Assembly (NCBI GenBank): GCA_004794785.1
Contig: SJOL01007141.1
Coordinates: forward strand, 132,480 to 196,479
Direction: 5' to 3'
Source of the DNA: Opisthorchis felineus
Taxonomy: Eukaryota; Platyhelminthes; Trematoda; Opisthorchiida; Opisthorchiidae
Length of the DNA: 64,000 nt
The notes under the pieces are model-generated. The model did no database searches, had not been told where the DNA came from, and was given only the letters and a program-made list of their open reading frames with translations. Made by a program: the position numbers and the translations under genes. How positions within the stretch are numbered: position 1 is the stretch's first letter; every line of letters begins with the position of its first letter. Below, one piece after another: positions 48,386 through 59,630 of this stretch.

Positions 48386-48902
48386 CCTTTTTTTCAAAAA
48401 TTTTCTATGCATGTTTCGGTTTGTATTATAAGGAATCTCAAAGAGTGTTCTAGAACCCAGAATCAAGCGCTTCACGTTAGTTTAACTGGCAGGCCTTATT
48501 CCAACTACACACAAGCTGACTCTTTACGTGCTTTGCCCGAAGATCAGAAAGTGGGAATTTCTTTCTGTAAAAACTGCAATACATCAGCCAGATGTCCTGA
48601 AAATCACATGGTCAAACGTTTGCCAACATACATCAGGGACTTTAAAAGCCTTCTTGGTATCCTGTTTACATCATGAGACTGCCTCAACACAATTACGTCT
48701 TACATAACAGTAGGCTTTGGTGTTGGTTGCAATATCAGATTTCAGACTGTGTGACTCCACGCACTGACTTTTGGACTTTTTTCGGACAAATGTTAAAAAA
48801 TATTGTCTATCCCCCTTGTGAGCTTCAGCAAATGTAAAAAAAAACTCTGGTATGACTGCGTCACAAGTGAACTTTTGGGGAAGATTTTCAGCTTGCATAT
48901 CG
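48386..48902. other. Unique sequence, no gene recognised
   Basis: Short frames on both strands; nothing recognised. Confidence 0.4.
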
Positions 48903-49048
48903 TTGGTAATTGTTCAGGTGCCTGTTAATCTGTCCACCGATCTTGGCAATTGACTTGCAGCCGTTTCGTCACCATTCAAGGAGATAAGCTCTGCAAGGCA
49001 ATTGCCAAGTTCGGTGAACAGATCAACTGTCACCTAATCAATTACCAA
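48903..49048. repeat. Long palindromic hairpin element
   Basis: The left arm 48903-48960 (TTGGTAATTGTTCAGGTG ... TTGGCAATTGACTTGCAG) pairs with the right arm 48991-49048 (CTGCAAGGCAATTGCCAAG ... CACCTAATCAATTACCAA) over 58 bp with about nine mismatches. The 30-base loop holds GTTTCGTCACCATTCAAGGA, the reverse complement of a hammerhead-like GACGAAAC segment that is fuller in the relative at 54690-54760. Confidence 0.85.
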
Positions 49049-50266
49049 TGAATGCATCCGAGCTGCCAGTATTCCATTACATTACTCGCAATAGTGTGTA
49101 AATTCGGTCACCATCAGCGACTGATCCATCCAGTTTGGGCGTTGGCGGATAATCTATCCTTTTTGGCAGCCATTGCCATCGGCAGTTTCATCATTGGCAT
49201 TCGGACTTCAGTCCTTATAGTAGAACTGGAAAGGCACATCTTCACAGGGGCCTGAGTCGGCTTGTAAGTTGGCCCAACTCTATTTTGGATGAGCTGTTAA
49301 GTGCGTTTGAGTAATGTACCTTCCAAGCACCCTCTACGACTTCCGACTTATCGAGGTTCGGACCGTTCTTGGACAACATTACTGTCCAGTAAACAGCCAC
49401 GTCAGCTTTTTAATGATTTGGGTGCTTCTGTACCATAGAAACATTTCTCAATGATGCTAAGCCCCAAGTCGAACAAGTCGTAAATTGACTTCAGCCTTTA
49501 CAGATCTTGGCTCTTATTTGTAACTCACCGGTTTTTATTCTCCATGTTTATATGCCTCGATCGATTGAGGCCTTGAGATCATCCATAAGGAATAAACGAC
49601 CACTTGATCAAATGACTTGATGACATCTGACAGTGGCCACCAATCAGAAGACAGGTCAACCAACATGCCAATAGGAATGCTTATCCGAACAACCAATGAT
49701 CGGCCGAGGTTGACCTGGATGAGTAAGCCCTATATCAATCCATGTACGCGCTACAGCTACGCATTTCCAATCTCAATGAATTTCCACTGGCATCGCACTG
49801 GTGGTTTCACTTCGGCTGCCCATCTCAGCGAACAAACCAACGGACATCTTTAAAACCTGAGCTCCCAAATGTTCTTTAGTCACACACCTGTCGATCGCTC
49901 GGCTCCTCTGTGAGGCACTCGTAGAAGTAAAAGTACTGATGGAGTTGGCAAAGAGTTCTCATGACAGTCGAGGCCAGGATAGTCATTATTATCGTGCTGA
50001 TGCATGTTGGTTCACCTGATATAATTTCATTCATATGACCTACCAATGCGAACCCCCGTCAGTAGGAACTTTACCAGCTCCATTCAGTCGTTCTTGATTG
50101 ATTAACTCAATTACGCTGGGGACAGTTAAGACAACATGATGGCTTTCCGATATCCAGTCAATAAGGGCTGTCAGCCTTCTAGTCTGTCGTTTCGGTTCAT
50201 GTTGATAAGGGCTCTAAATCATTGGCGCCCAGTCGAGGTTGACATGTCTCCATTCTCATTTGCTTG
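49049..50266. other. Unique sequence, no gene recognised
   Basis: Short frames only. Confidence 0.4.
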
Positions 50267-50680
50267 TTAGTTCATCGAATCTCCAAGGCCTTTTGGCTGC
50301 TCTTGATCCCTTGACTCCACGGTTGCAGCCCAAACCAGACAAATGATTCCTTTTTTCCTGGAGAAAGTTTTACCAAGGCCAGTGGCCCAAGCGTCTGACC
50401 GAATTAGCGGTGACAGCTCTCCAAGCTTGAGTACGCAGGGAGTGCAGCGTAAGTGTCCTCCTTTTAGTGTTGTTGCGTACAGCACTGGGCTTCTGGTTTC
50501 AACAATTTTTCGACCGTGCTGAAAATTGAACCGACAGTCACGGTCGATCGCCGGATGATTGGAAACCGCAGTTTCTACGGGTGACTTTACCTCCTTGGGG
50601 GGGAGGCACATGGCTGCTTCAGTAAGTGTAGAGACCCTGGACATCTGGGGAACCACTTTGCTGGCCTGTGTATCCCGCAT
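50267..50680 (-). pseudogene. Open frame, possible LINE endonuclease N-terminus
   Basis: A 137-codon frame. Residues near the middle, RCTPCVLKLGELSP and ATGLGKTF, resemble the first conserved block of RTE LINE endonucleases (VLKLGxxNVRTL ... GLAKTL), though NVRTL itself is lost. The following catalytic ET motif was not found. It could also be an unrelated chance frame. Confidence 0.25.
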
Positions 50681-51382
50681 GATATGTGTAACACTAAACC
50701 CTGACTGTCGCTATAAGATGGCTGCTGGCTTGGGCAGTTGAACAGTTGTTCATGCTGCCGTGAATAACTGTAGTGCAAGGATAAACTTCAAATGGGTAAA
50801 CAAACTGATTTTGATTTAAAATCGCGGGAACTCTGACAACAGAAATAAATGCTTGGCGGAAAACGAAATATGCTGGCTTGGGGCATTTCAAGACTCAGCC
50901 TGTCCTGACATTCGAACATAAACTACTCATTCTCGGATGAGTACCGGTGCCAGGAAAACGTAGAGCCTTCGTATGAGTATAATGAGGCTAGGAATGGCAG
51001 CGCCCCTACGCTGCTGACGTATTCGGCATGGTGGATTCAGTCATACCACCGGACTGGGACAGTGCTCCGAAGACATAATCAGAAAAACACAGAGGTTTTA
51101 TCTTCCTTAGCTTGCAGCTTTCGTGGTTCTGACCCACGAAATGATGTACAATGCATTGTGCATGTCCCCTAACAGACATACGGATGTCACACTTATGCCA
51201 CTGATGTCACAAGTCGGCAAGGGCCGTCCCAACCTTCCGTACCACTAACTAGACCATTCGTCATGTTACCACCGTATTATCCATGCAAACTAATGTGTCC
51301 ACTAGCCCAGTTGGCTCGCCTGTAAGAATGGGTTTCCTGTTTGGTCCTACTCGGTCCTGCCGCATCAGTTCACCGTTTGCAG
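50681..51382. other. Unique sequence, no gene recognised
   Basis: Nothing recognised. Confidence 0.4.
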
Positions 51383-51561
51383 GTATTGAGCGCATTTCAA
51401 ACCGTGAGGCAGGTTATACTGACGTCTTCAGATTCGAGAAAAATCGTATTGTCTATATACTCGATAGTTGTTGTGGGCGAATATTCTGGGAGCACTTTGA
51501 GTCCACAACCGTCAGAGTCTGGGAACGAGTCTTACGTGATCGTCTCGTTAAAAACGAGAAA
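51383..51561 (+). CDS. Candidate exon (weak)
   Basis: Preceded by TTCACCGTTTGCAG and followed by GAGAAAAG/GTCAGT. One frame reads IERISNREAGYTDVFRFEKN then RIVYILDSCCGRIFWEHFES; another frame is also open. Product unknown. Confidence 0.2.
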
Positions 51562-52193
51562 AGGTCAGTGCACAGTCTTGCTTGATGCCACTGGGCATGG
51601 TTAGCCGGGGAGAACTCTCACCACAAAATTTCACGCTTCTAAGGATGTCAGCGTACTGTACATTAATGGTGAACAATTTGCTCCACGGATGCTGCCATAG
51701 TGCCCAACTACCAAGTGGACAGCAGAAGGATCTCAGGTTAATGAAGATTACCAGTGTAATTCGCTAGAAGTAGCGTCACTGTTTCAGAAAATGTCAGAGC
51801 GTAAACATGTGGTCTATGCATCCCCTTGCAGGATGGGGAGGCTTAATTCTCATTGGTCCATCTCCTCCTGTGTTCAGTCAACCTGCAAACCTGGTTACCA
51901 CAGCTACCAGGTTAATGCAACAATGACCTTCGGTGTGTCTGTGGACCCTTTTTAGAGAGTGGTATATCTGTTGAGGTGAACAGTATGCAGGTGCTTTTTT
52001 CGGTACATATAGCACGTAGGTTAAAAGGGCATCTTTGTTCTTTTTGAACACGACTGGACTGAACTCTCACAAACCTGGGTTCCTTTCGTGCACTGAACTG
52101 GATAACTTGCATCATGTTTCTCCCAATGGACAATCAAGGTTCAATGTCCTTCCGACTCTGCACATTTTCCCCGGGCGCTGCTTTGCAAGGGAG

Positions 52194-52369
52194 AGGTGAG
52201 ATGTCTCAGTGGTTAGAGCGCTAATTTACTGACCGGGAGGTCCGTGGTTCGAACCCGACCTCAGCCTATCGATTCCCCCTGTCTAGACTTGGGCAACCTG
52301 GCAGTATTTCAGCCCTCTTGCTTCCTTCTGGTGGCATGACAGTTAGGCACCGAGAGGGTACTACAGCTA
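52194..52369 (+). mobile_element. Family A SINE, copy 8
   Basis: GTGAGATGTCTCAGTGGTTA (A box), TGGTTCGAACCCGACC (B box), TCTAGACTTGGGCAACCTGG, TTCTGGTGGCATGACAGTTA, ending ACTACAGCTATTC. Full length; the usual T-rich 3' end is replaced by TTCTAGAGAGG. Confidence 0.9.
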
Positions 52370-52604
52370 TTCTAGAGAGGGAGACAATTGCAGGGGACCA
52401 TCGTTAAGTTCCCATAAAGTATTCGGCTTGCGGGTGAGGAATCAGAATTGTTAAACTTACCCGAAGAAGAACAGTAGTCTTGGGTCATAACTGCACACTG
52501 GGTACCAACGATCCACGTGATTTAATCGTGTCTACGGGAGATTCGGACTTGATGTGCGCCAGATCACACGGTGAGGGAAACTATGTCAAAAATCCAGGCA
52601 CAGC

Positions 52605-52930
52605 GGAAACAACATGAGTGAAGGTTCCACCCGAGAAGTCGTCACTCGTCGAGCTACTCAATACGTTATCACGTGATGTGGCATCTGGGATCAAAGGATG
52701 AACGGCACTAAATCCTACCTAAGGAAGAGATAATCACACTGCTGATGAGCCACTTGTGGCCAAGTGGCTTAGTGTTCAAACTAATAGCGAGGAGGTAGCG
52801 GTTTTGAATCTCCATACTGGTGTTTCGGCAGACGCGCACTGGTGATGTTTACCCATAAGGATGAAACTGCATTACAGTGTTTCTCGGCTTTTCAGCATAG
52901 ATTAGCTTCACTGAGATTACAAAACTCCTA
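52605..52930 (+). mobile_element. Hammerhead-bearing SINE family B, copy 2
   Basis: 5' part CATGAGTGAAGGTTCCACCC then GAGAAGTCGTCACTC aligns with the first hammerhead half of the family (stem III GTTC/GAGA eroded). tRNA-like middle: AAGTGGCTTAGTGTTCAAAC (A-box-like) and AGCGGTTTTGAATCTCC (B-box-like). Second hammerhead: CTGGTGA (52839-52845), weak stem II around ACC-CATAA-GG, GAAA (52863-52866), stem III CTG-CATTA-CAG, then T-G where U-H is required. The tail TCAGCATAGATTAGCTTC ends the copy. Both cores carry disabling changes. Confidence 0.6.
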
Positions 52931-54035
52931 TTAAATATTCTCTGTCTGACTGCATTATTGGCACGCTCTAATCCTGCGAGAGGAAGTTCTCACCACCTGA
53001 ACACGATGTCTGGGGAGCAGCCTATGGTGGGAGGCCTAAGATGGACGCAAAAAATCTCGCTGTTGAAGAACAGGTCACAACGTTTGATAACAATGGCGCC
53101 GCTGTTTGCAATCTTGTAACCTTGTTTAACCTAGGGTAGGTGATTTGGTTCTCTAGCACCCACTTAAAATGCACGACTTGCGTTTAGTTGATAGTCAATG
53201 CTCTGCCACGTACTGTAAAGTGACAACTAGTAACAATCTTTGCGTCTCCGCTATTCACCGAAGCTGGACGATTTCCTGTTATTCATTTGGCGGGATATCT
53301 TCTCGAACTTCCGACGTAGTCCGCTGGACAGGACCAACAGAATGAATGAATTAGTGTGTTCTGGGTGTGGACTGGTACCATATCCTTCATGTGTAGACAT
53401 ATCGCGTTTTGCGTCGTCGGTGTGCACCGGAGAAAGAAAAGCCCTATATCTGAATCTCCTCTTTAGAGAGGACATCGTGAGACACTCAGCTAACTGCCGG
53501 TTATCGAATCCATAGGGAGATCTTTGTCGACAGAATCGACTATCATAGAATCCGAATCCCCTGTGAACTAACTAACAACCGGATACTAATTTAAGTAATC
53601 CACAAACACGCAGATGATGAACAATTCCTCCGTGAACTTAAAGCATACCAACGGGCCATATGATCCCGCAGAGTTCCATGATGTTCCAACTGCCGACCGA
53701 CCACATTTGGTCCCAGTCTCATCATTTTGTGCCTTCAGAACAGTATTTTTATGATCAGGAAACAGTATCTCTACGTGACTTCGTGATTTGGGATGGGACT
53801 TATCGCCAAACCACACAGTCGCAAAATCATCAACTGTAAAGAATTTGTTTGCTGGTTATCGAGGAATTTCTGCGTGAACTCACAAAAAACAAAACCTCCC
53901 TCCCGAATTACCGCAGTTCAGAAAAAATTCATCTCAAACAATATTAAGAAATTTCACGGAGATGTCTTATCTATTGGGGCAAGTTCTCTTCAAACTGTCC
54001 TAAACTGAACAGGTTGAATTTTCATAGAGGAAACC
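52931..54035. other. Unique sequence, no gene recognised
   Basis: A 91-codon plus frame (53240-53515) has no recognised motif. Confidence 0.35.
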
Positions 54036-54190
54036 ACTCACAAGGTTGCTGAAAACTCTTTGACAGCCCACGACCGGTTTCGCCCTTCAGTTCGCACAGT
54101 TTCGCACATTCAGTTGAAGAATATCATAAACGAGAGATTTAGTTGAGTCTCCTGTGAAAACCAAATTAATTTGCAAATGAGCGTATTTGT
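54036..54190 (-). mobile_element. Family F repeat, copy 3
   Basis: On the plus strand CACAAGGTTGCTGAAAACTC, GACAGCCCACGACCGGTTTC and GCCCTTCAGTTC. On the minus strand the core reads CTGAAGGGCGAAACC, so the TGAGCCCCA part of the core is deleted while GGGC-GAAAC survives. The flanking ATCATAAACGAGAGATTTAG and ATTTGCAAATGAGCG match copy 1. Confidence 0.55.
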
Positions 54191-54689
54191 AGTAAACAGG
54201 TTGGACATGTATCACACTCATTCTATTGAGTGTGAAAGGATTCTGCATTACTTGACATTCGTGTCGGCAGAAATTTCACCAGTATCCACATAATATATGA
54301 AGAAAAAGGTAAGCACCATAGGAACTGTTTCCCCCACAGGCAGGCCTTCGCGGATTGAATCCAGTGTGCCCCTTCCTGCCCACCCAGACAGGTATGTCCA
54401 TAATTTATATCCAATGTTTCTATAGGATCTATCGCACGTGAAGTTATCGCTTACGTGAAGCATTTCAGTGATGGTCAACTAAATGATTACATACATGTTG
54501 GCACGCAAGCTGAGCATATGCACATCCAATTCGAGCACCTGTTGCCCGCAGATCAGGAGGTTTTTGAGCATTTATACTAGGAATTCGCGGGCTGTTCCTA
54601 TTATAATAAACGGTATGAAATCGCATTTGTCATGTGTCGTTTCCGAAAATCTCTCAAACGCTTTGAGGAAACAAGGAGCGTGCGATGGG

Positions 54690-54765
54690 CGAGCTTGGCA
54701 AATGGCTTGCAAACGTTTCGTCCCCAGTCAAGGAGATATCATCAGTGTGCAGTTGATGCCATGGC
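54690..54765 (-). repeat. Hammerhead-like core in a repeat related to the 48.9 kb palindrome
   Basis: Minus strand: CTGATGA, then a stem II candidate TCTCC-TTGACT-GGGGA, then C-GAAAC (54745-54715) and GTTTGCAAGCC. CTGATGA and GAAA are both intact. The sequence GAGCTTGGCAAATGGCTTGC followed by AAACGTTTCG on the plus strand parallels the palindrome loop at 48938-48970. Stem III and cleavage site could not be settled by eye. Confidence 0.5.
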
Positions 54766-55741
54766 GATGGTATCATCCTTGTTCGTGTGAAAAATCTCTG
54801 GAAACAGGGAGATATCAGTTTTCTCGGTTACGTCGACGCTTTTCAGTTTTCGTAAAGCAAAGGAAAGAACAAAGGCGGTGCAAACGGGATTCTTGAAACT
54901 GTCGGGACGAGGGGATGTTTGCGTTTTCAGAGAACACATTTCAATGAACCAATGAAAACCAATGAACTCCAACATTCGCCAGCTTTGAAGAACCAAAAAA
55001 TTCCATAAGGAATCCGCTAGGGCCAATATTTGAAGTGCATTGCTCACCATTGCTTACCAGCTTCATACATAGCATTTGGTTGATAATTGCAACAGGCCGG
55101 TTGAATATGCTGCTTCGCTATACTTTTTTGCACATCTCAAGTTTAATGGACCTATTTACAGGTAGAAAGATGACACAACAATGGGTCCAACACTAATCCA
55201 TATTTCTGTCAGCGAACTTGGGACTAATCGGTTGTAAGTGGTAGTAGATGGACAGACTTGCAACTGCAAGTTGGATGATATTTTCGTTGCTTTAAGGAAC
55301 CGGATTAGTGCAGAGTGGACAATCATTCAATTTAATCAAACTCATCTATCGATCGATTTCACTGGTCTGCCGACAGACTAGAATTTCGGATGACAGGAGT
55401 GGTCACTAAAAAATCCAATTGAGGTACATCCAATTCAACAGATTTGCATCTATAAAGCAGCTAGAAAGCTTTTTTTAGCATGTCAGGATAGGTTGCTGTG
55501 GGAGATTTTGCTCCATTCATCATTGCTGATGAGTTTTGTACGCAAAAGTAAGCTTATCCAGAATACAGCGGCAAATCGGAGACAAACAAACAGGAAAAAA
55601 CAATCAAGAAACAATAGAAAAAGACAGACTATACATTTCTCCGGAGGGGGAATCACCATTAAATCGGCATAATCGTATTGCAGATTAGCACGACACATTA
55701 AATCAAATGGCTTCAATGCATTCACGATATCATGTATGTAC
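54766..55741. other. Unique sequence, no gene recognised
   Basis: Apart from the candidate intron of the exon at 55742, nothing recognised. Confidence 0.35.
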
Positions 55742-55819
55742 CTGGGATGGTGATAAGCGAATATGAATCCCCATCCATCCTCATCTCGTTCGATTCGCAT
55801 GTTGGGGCGGCTCAGTTCA
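55742..55819 (-). CDS. Candidate internal exon of an unknown gene
   Basis: The minus strand shows TACTAAC (a consensus branch site), then GTTGAATATCCGCAG as acceptor, a 78-base open block, and CCCAG/GTACAT as donor. The block reads ELSRPNMRIERDEDGWGFIF then AYHHP, charged and aromatic with protein-like codon choice. Its length is a multiple of three, so skipping it would keep frame. The frame also stays open on both sides (55887-55483), which slightly weakens the exon argument. Family not recognised. Confidence 0.35.
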
Positions 55820-56990
55820 CTGCGGATATTCAACGTTAGTAAGGTTACCCACGCACAGGTAGAATCAGGGGAAGGACGAAGAGGCAATTCAACAGGCTTA
55901 CCTACGCCGTTTTAGTTCGGAGCAAGTTCTTTAGTGGAGGCACGGTTCTCGGGCCAACGCAGAATAGAGTTGACAGACTAACTCAGTACATCGGGGAAAA
56001 AGTACCTTGCGCAGCATTATCCTCACGATCATTCACCTGGTGTAGCACCTGGTAGTGTGAACACACATGAGCCAAACAGAAATCGACGGTGTTGGAACCA
56101 ACCTATATTGGTATAGGTGAGAAACGAATCTTGTCGATTGACTGTAAAAGTTTGAATTGATGTGACTCTGTGAGATGGATTAAGAAGTAATCTTAGCTAG
56201 AGACAGGCGAGTTATTCCACCTGATGCTTCCAGGATGCTAACGGATCAGTATGATGGGAAGCATTAACGAAGTGATTGTGTAAATAACAGGAGCACCAAA
56301 TTAGGATCGTCCGTCTCAAACTTGGTTCACTCCATGGGACGTTCACTCGTGTTGGTTACGGAACCCTAGTGCTCGGTGTGATATCGGTGGTCGTGTGCGA
56401 GTTTTTTGTTTACATTTGTCCGCCTTAAGTTGTGCTGACCCGGCAAGGGGGTTTGTCGATAAACCCTAATGACCTCTGCACGTAGAAGTTTCAATGGTCT
56501 GACGCGCGACAGTTGGTTGGAACAAAGTAACTGGCAGATGGAGTATCTTTGTTGACGTGATTCATGACAACGAAAGTCCAGTAAACCGAAAACTCTCAAT
56601 ATGTGCCTAGTACGGGGGTGGGAGTTGTTAGTTTGTATACCCAGTGATGAAACTACTACAAACGTGACCAACTTTTATGTAGTCAGAAGTCGGTTTTCGT
56701 TTTGTTTCAGTGTTCTGCATTCGGAGCAAGTGGAACAACGGGACATAGCAATTTCATATCAATACAGCTAGATTTTCCTCGACTTCTTGTTGCAAAACGT
56801 TTTACGTAGTTTTTGGCAATTAGTATCACCATATCTTAAATGGTCTCCTATCTGCACGAAGTAAACTGTATCTAAAAAGTGGGGTACCCCCCACATCATC
56901 TACACTGACTTCAAAGCATCAAATATTCCGCTGGAGTGATCACCGAAACACCAAGAAAAATTAAGAGGGGGTTGAAATTCTTCATAATCA
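55820..56990. other. Unique sequence, no gene recognised
   Basis: A 101-codon minus frame (56671-56366) has no known motif. Confidence 0.35.
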
Positions 56991-56999
56991 AACCGTCCA

Positions 57000-57240
57000 T
57001 TAGAAATCACGCTATAAAACCCCGACGTTTTGTTCATGGGGGCAGTAAGGCTCGGAAAAGAAAGGTGTTGTGTTCCACATACCTACAAATTCCTAGGTGT
57101 AACATTCTCCGATGCCACAAATGGTTCTGGTTCTATCAAAATCGACTATGTTGACAAAGATACCTCTAGAGCCTTCATAGCTGGTAGTTCACCAAACTTC
57201 TTGGAATATCTTCTTCAAAGGGCACACCAAGGGAAAGCAT
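57000..57240 (+). pseudogene. Possible jockey/CR1-type LINE reverse-transcriptase fragment
   Basis: CVPHTYKFLGVTFSDATNGS then GSIKIDYVDKDTSRAF (about 57070-57180) resembles the RT segment after the catalytic aspartates in CR1-like LINEs (pattern YKFLGVxxSxxLxWxxHIxxxxxKASRxL). About 60 residues at most; no flanking motifs found. Assignment rests on one motif. Confidence 0.3.
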
Positions 57241-57850
57241 TCCTCGCTCCTTGCTCACAAGCCCATACACACGAAGGGTAAGATGGCATTCCAAGCCCAG
57301 AACACACTAGTTCACTAATTTTGTTGTTCGGTCAACGGACAATATTAGGCATTCGATAAGATATTTCAGCTAACGAATAAGAGGAAGTTGGCCAGCCTGA
57401 TTGAATAATCAAGAACCAAAGATTTTTGGTAAGGTCACGTGGCCAATACTGACCACCAAATAAACAGGTGGTGAAATTTCAGATGTTCATAGATGACCAA
57501 ATCACTTACCTAAACTTGAAGAGGCTTACATGAGTGTAGCCACCAGGATGATAGAGAATAAATGCAGTGATACCGGTCATTATCGACTTTAACGATTAAA
57601 TCAGCCCCCAGACCACACACAAATATTGAACTAACACCATCTGGTCCGCGGATCCCGTAAATCCCGTTAAAACCGAATGTTTGATTTTTTTACCCAGAGT
57701 CTCTAGAAAAAGCAGATCGGCCCTAAAGAGTTTGTTCTCGATACCGGCTGTTTCTTCAGGTGGTCATTTTGTTTCCGAATGGGAAGATTCCCTTAGCTCG
57801 AATTTCACTTTGCTTACCAGAATCTATAAGTGGCTCAGAGGAAGAATAAT
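57241..57850. other. Unique sequence, no gene recognised
   Basis: Nothing recognised. Confidence 0.4.
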
Positions 57851-57854
57851 TTCA

Positions 57855-58168
57855 AAAGATGAGCGAAACTTCCATCTGAGAAGTTGTCACTCGAGAAGCC
57901 AGTCAACCAGCGATCACGTGATGTGGACTTCGTGATTGAAGGGTGAGTGGCCCTCTGCCCTGTTTAAGTGCGACTTAATCACACTGCCGGTCAGTCACTT
58001 GTGGCTGGACGACAAAGTGTTTGAACAACTAGCCGGGAGGTCAAGGGCTCGAAACTCTCAGGAATTTCGTGAGATGAGCATTGCCAGTTGTTCCCAATAA
58101 GGATGAAACAGCTAAAAAGTATTTCTCGGCTTTTCAGCATTAGAATCACTTCACTCGCAAGACGAAGT
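57855..58168 (+). mobile_element. Hammerhead-bearing SINE family B, copy 3
   Basis: First core: GATGAGC-GAAA (57859-57868), stem III CTTC (57869-57872) with loop CATCTGA and GAAG (57880-57883), then TT in the U-H positions; stem II is reduced to G-C. tRNA-like middle: AACAACTAGCCGGGAGGTC and AGGGCTCGAAACTC (B-box-like). Second core: CCAGTTG TTCC-CAATAA-GGAT GAAAC (58084-58109), diverged from CTGATGA G-TCC ... GGA-C GAAAC. Tail TTTTCAGCATTAGAATCAC. The GAAA positions of the two cores are 240 bases apart, close to the 243 in copy 2. Confidence 0.62.
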
Positions 58169-59480
58169 CTTCATTGATAACAGGAATACGTTTTTTCCCC
58201 GGAACTGTTGGGACGACGTTAGCTTCCTGCAACCGCACAAATGTTTGATAGGTTTATTTACATGGACAAATGTCATTAGATCTGATCTGGAGCTTTCAAA
58301 CAGATCAGTAAAATCCTCCCCTAATATACCTCCAGTGCATGGATTTAACCGCTCCGATTTCCGTCTAGGACACCCATTGGTGTAACTCCCACAACCATCG
58401 CATAGCTCCTCAGGCAGACGAATCATTGCTTTTTAGTAGAAACCGTCTCAAACCGTCTCCCAAAGATCACACCACCTCAAGTAGTGTCAATGAATTTTCG
58501 TGTTCTCCTCAAAATCACGATATGTAATCAGTATTTGACGACGTTTCTTAATTTGCACCTTCATTGAAGGTATTCTGAAACCATCCTGTTGGAAGAGTAG
58601 CGCTTTGAAGTTACACACTTTGGGGCTGTTTAATTCTTAGGCTCCAAACAATCCTTTCAATTCAAGTTATTGTCCGTTTTCTTTTAGCAATTCTTCACAT
58701 AAGATCAAATCGAAGGACACGGCGTGGGGCCGGTGCACTACTAAGAATCAAAACTCTCCGATCAATGTCTTTAACTATGTTCGGAACACAAGAGTCTACC
58801 AGAACTAGTCTGATACGTCTTTTGCATTAAACACCAGACCAGTCACTGACAGATCAGGATAACAAACTGAACAGTATGTGGTACGTAATGCAGCTGAGTG
58901 TGAAGAACGGATGCGCTCGAGGCGACTGTGAAATGCGCATTGTCGTCCGACCTTTTGGATCGAAATGTATGTTTTGTCTGGTATTGCTGATCTTGGAAGA
59001 AAACGGTTCGACCAAAACGTCCAGTCTACCTTCGTCAGAGGCAGTAGACTGTGCCTGCATTCCTTTGGTGAATAGCTAAGGTCAAAGTAGGTGTTCACTT
59101 TTAAGTTACTGTCCTCGGAACACATCAGTACCGTTCCTAACCGGCGACTTCCAACTGGTCTACATTAGATTGACACTATTCACAAAAGCATGTAGTTACT
59201 ATTCGTCACTGTTCCATTCTCAAGAATGTGGACCGAAGGTTTGCATCACATTGATGGATCAGTTACCAAGCTGGGTTTACCCAATTTTCAAAGCCTTGTG
59301 CGTCTAGCAGAACCAGACAATGCACTTTTTCATACACCAACTGTGTGGATGCACTAAAACTCAAAAATGTGAAGCACACAACGGAACCTACATTTGACAT
59401 ATGCGTCCAGCAAATCTGATCATTCAACTCGATTGTATTCCGCACCCACATGTGCTTATACGTCCAAATTACGGTTCCAT
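58169..59480. other. Unique sequence, no gene recognised
   Basis: Frames up to 106 codons on the minus strand without known motifs. Confidence 0.35.
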
Positions 59481-59630
59481 GCATGTGATCGAAAAATCGT
59501 TCAGCTGTAGCAACTTTTCAGTGCCTAGCTGCCATGCCACCAGAAGGAAGCACGAGGGCCGGGGTACTGCCAGGATGCCAAAGCCTAGACAGGGGAAGTC
59601 GAGAGGCAGAGGTCGGGTTCGAGGCATGTG
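59481..59630 (-). mobile_element. Family A SINE, copy 9 (5'-truncated)
   Basis: Reverse-complement 3' part: CGTTCAGCTGTAGCAAC, CTGCCATGCCACCAGAAGG, GGCAGAGGTCGGGTTCGAGG, stopping inside the B box. GCATGTG at 59481-59487 and again at 59624-59630 is a candidate 7-bp target-site duplication, meaning the copy was inserted already truncated. Confidence 0.85.
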
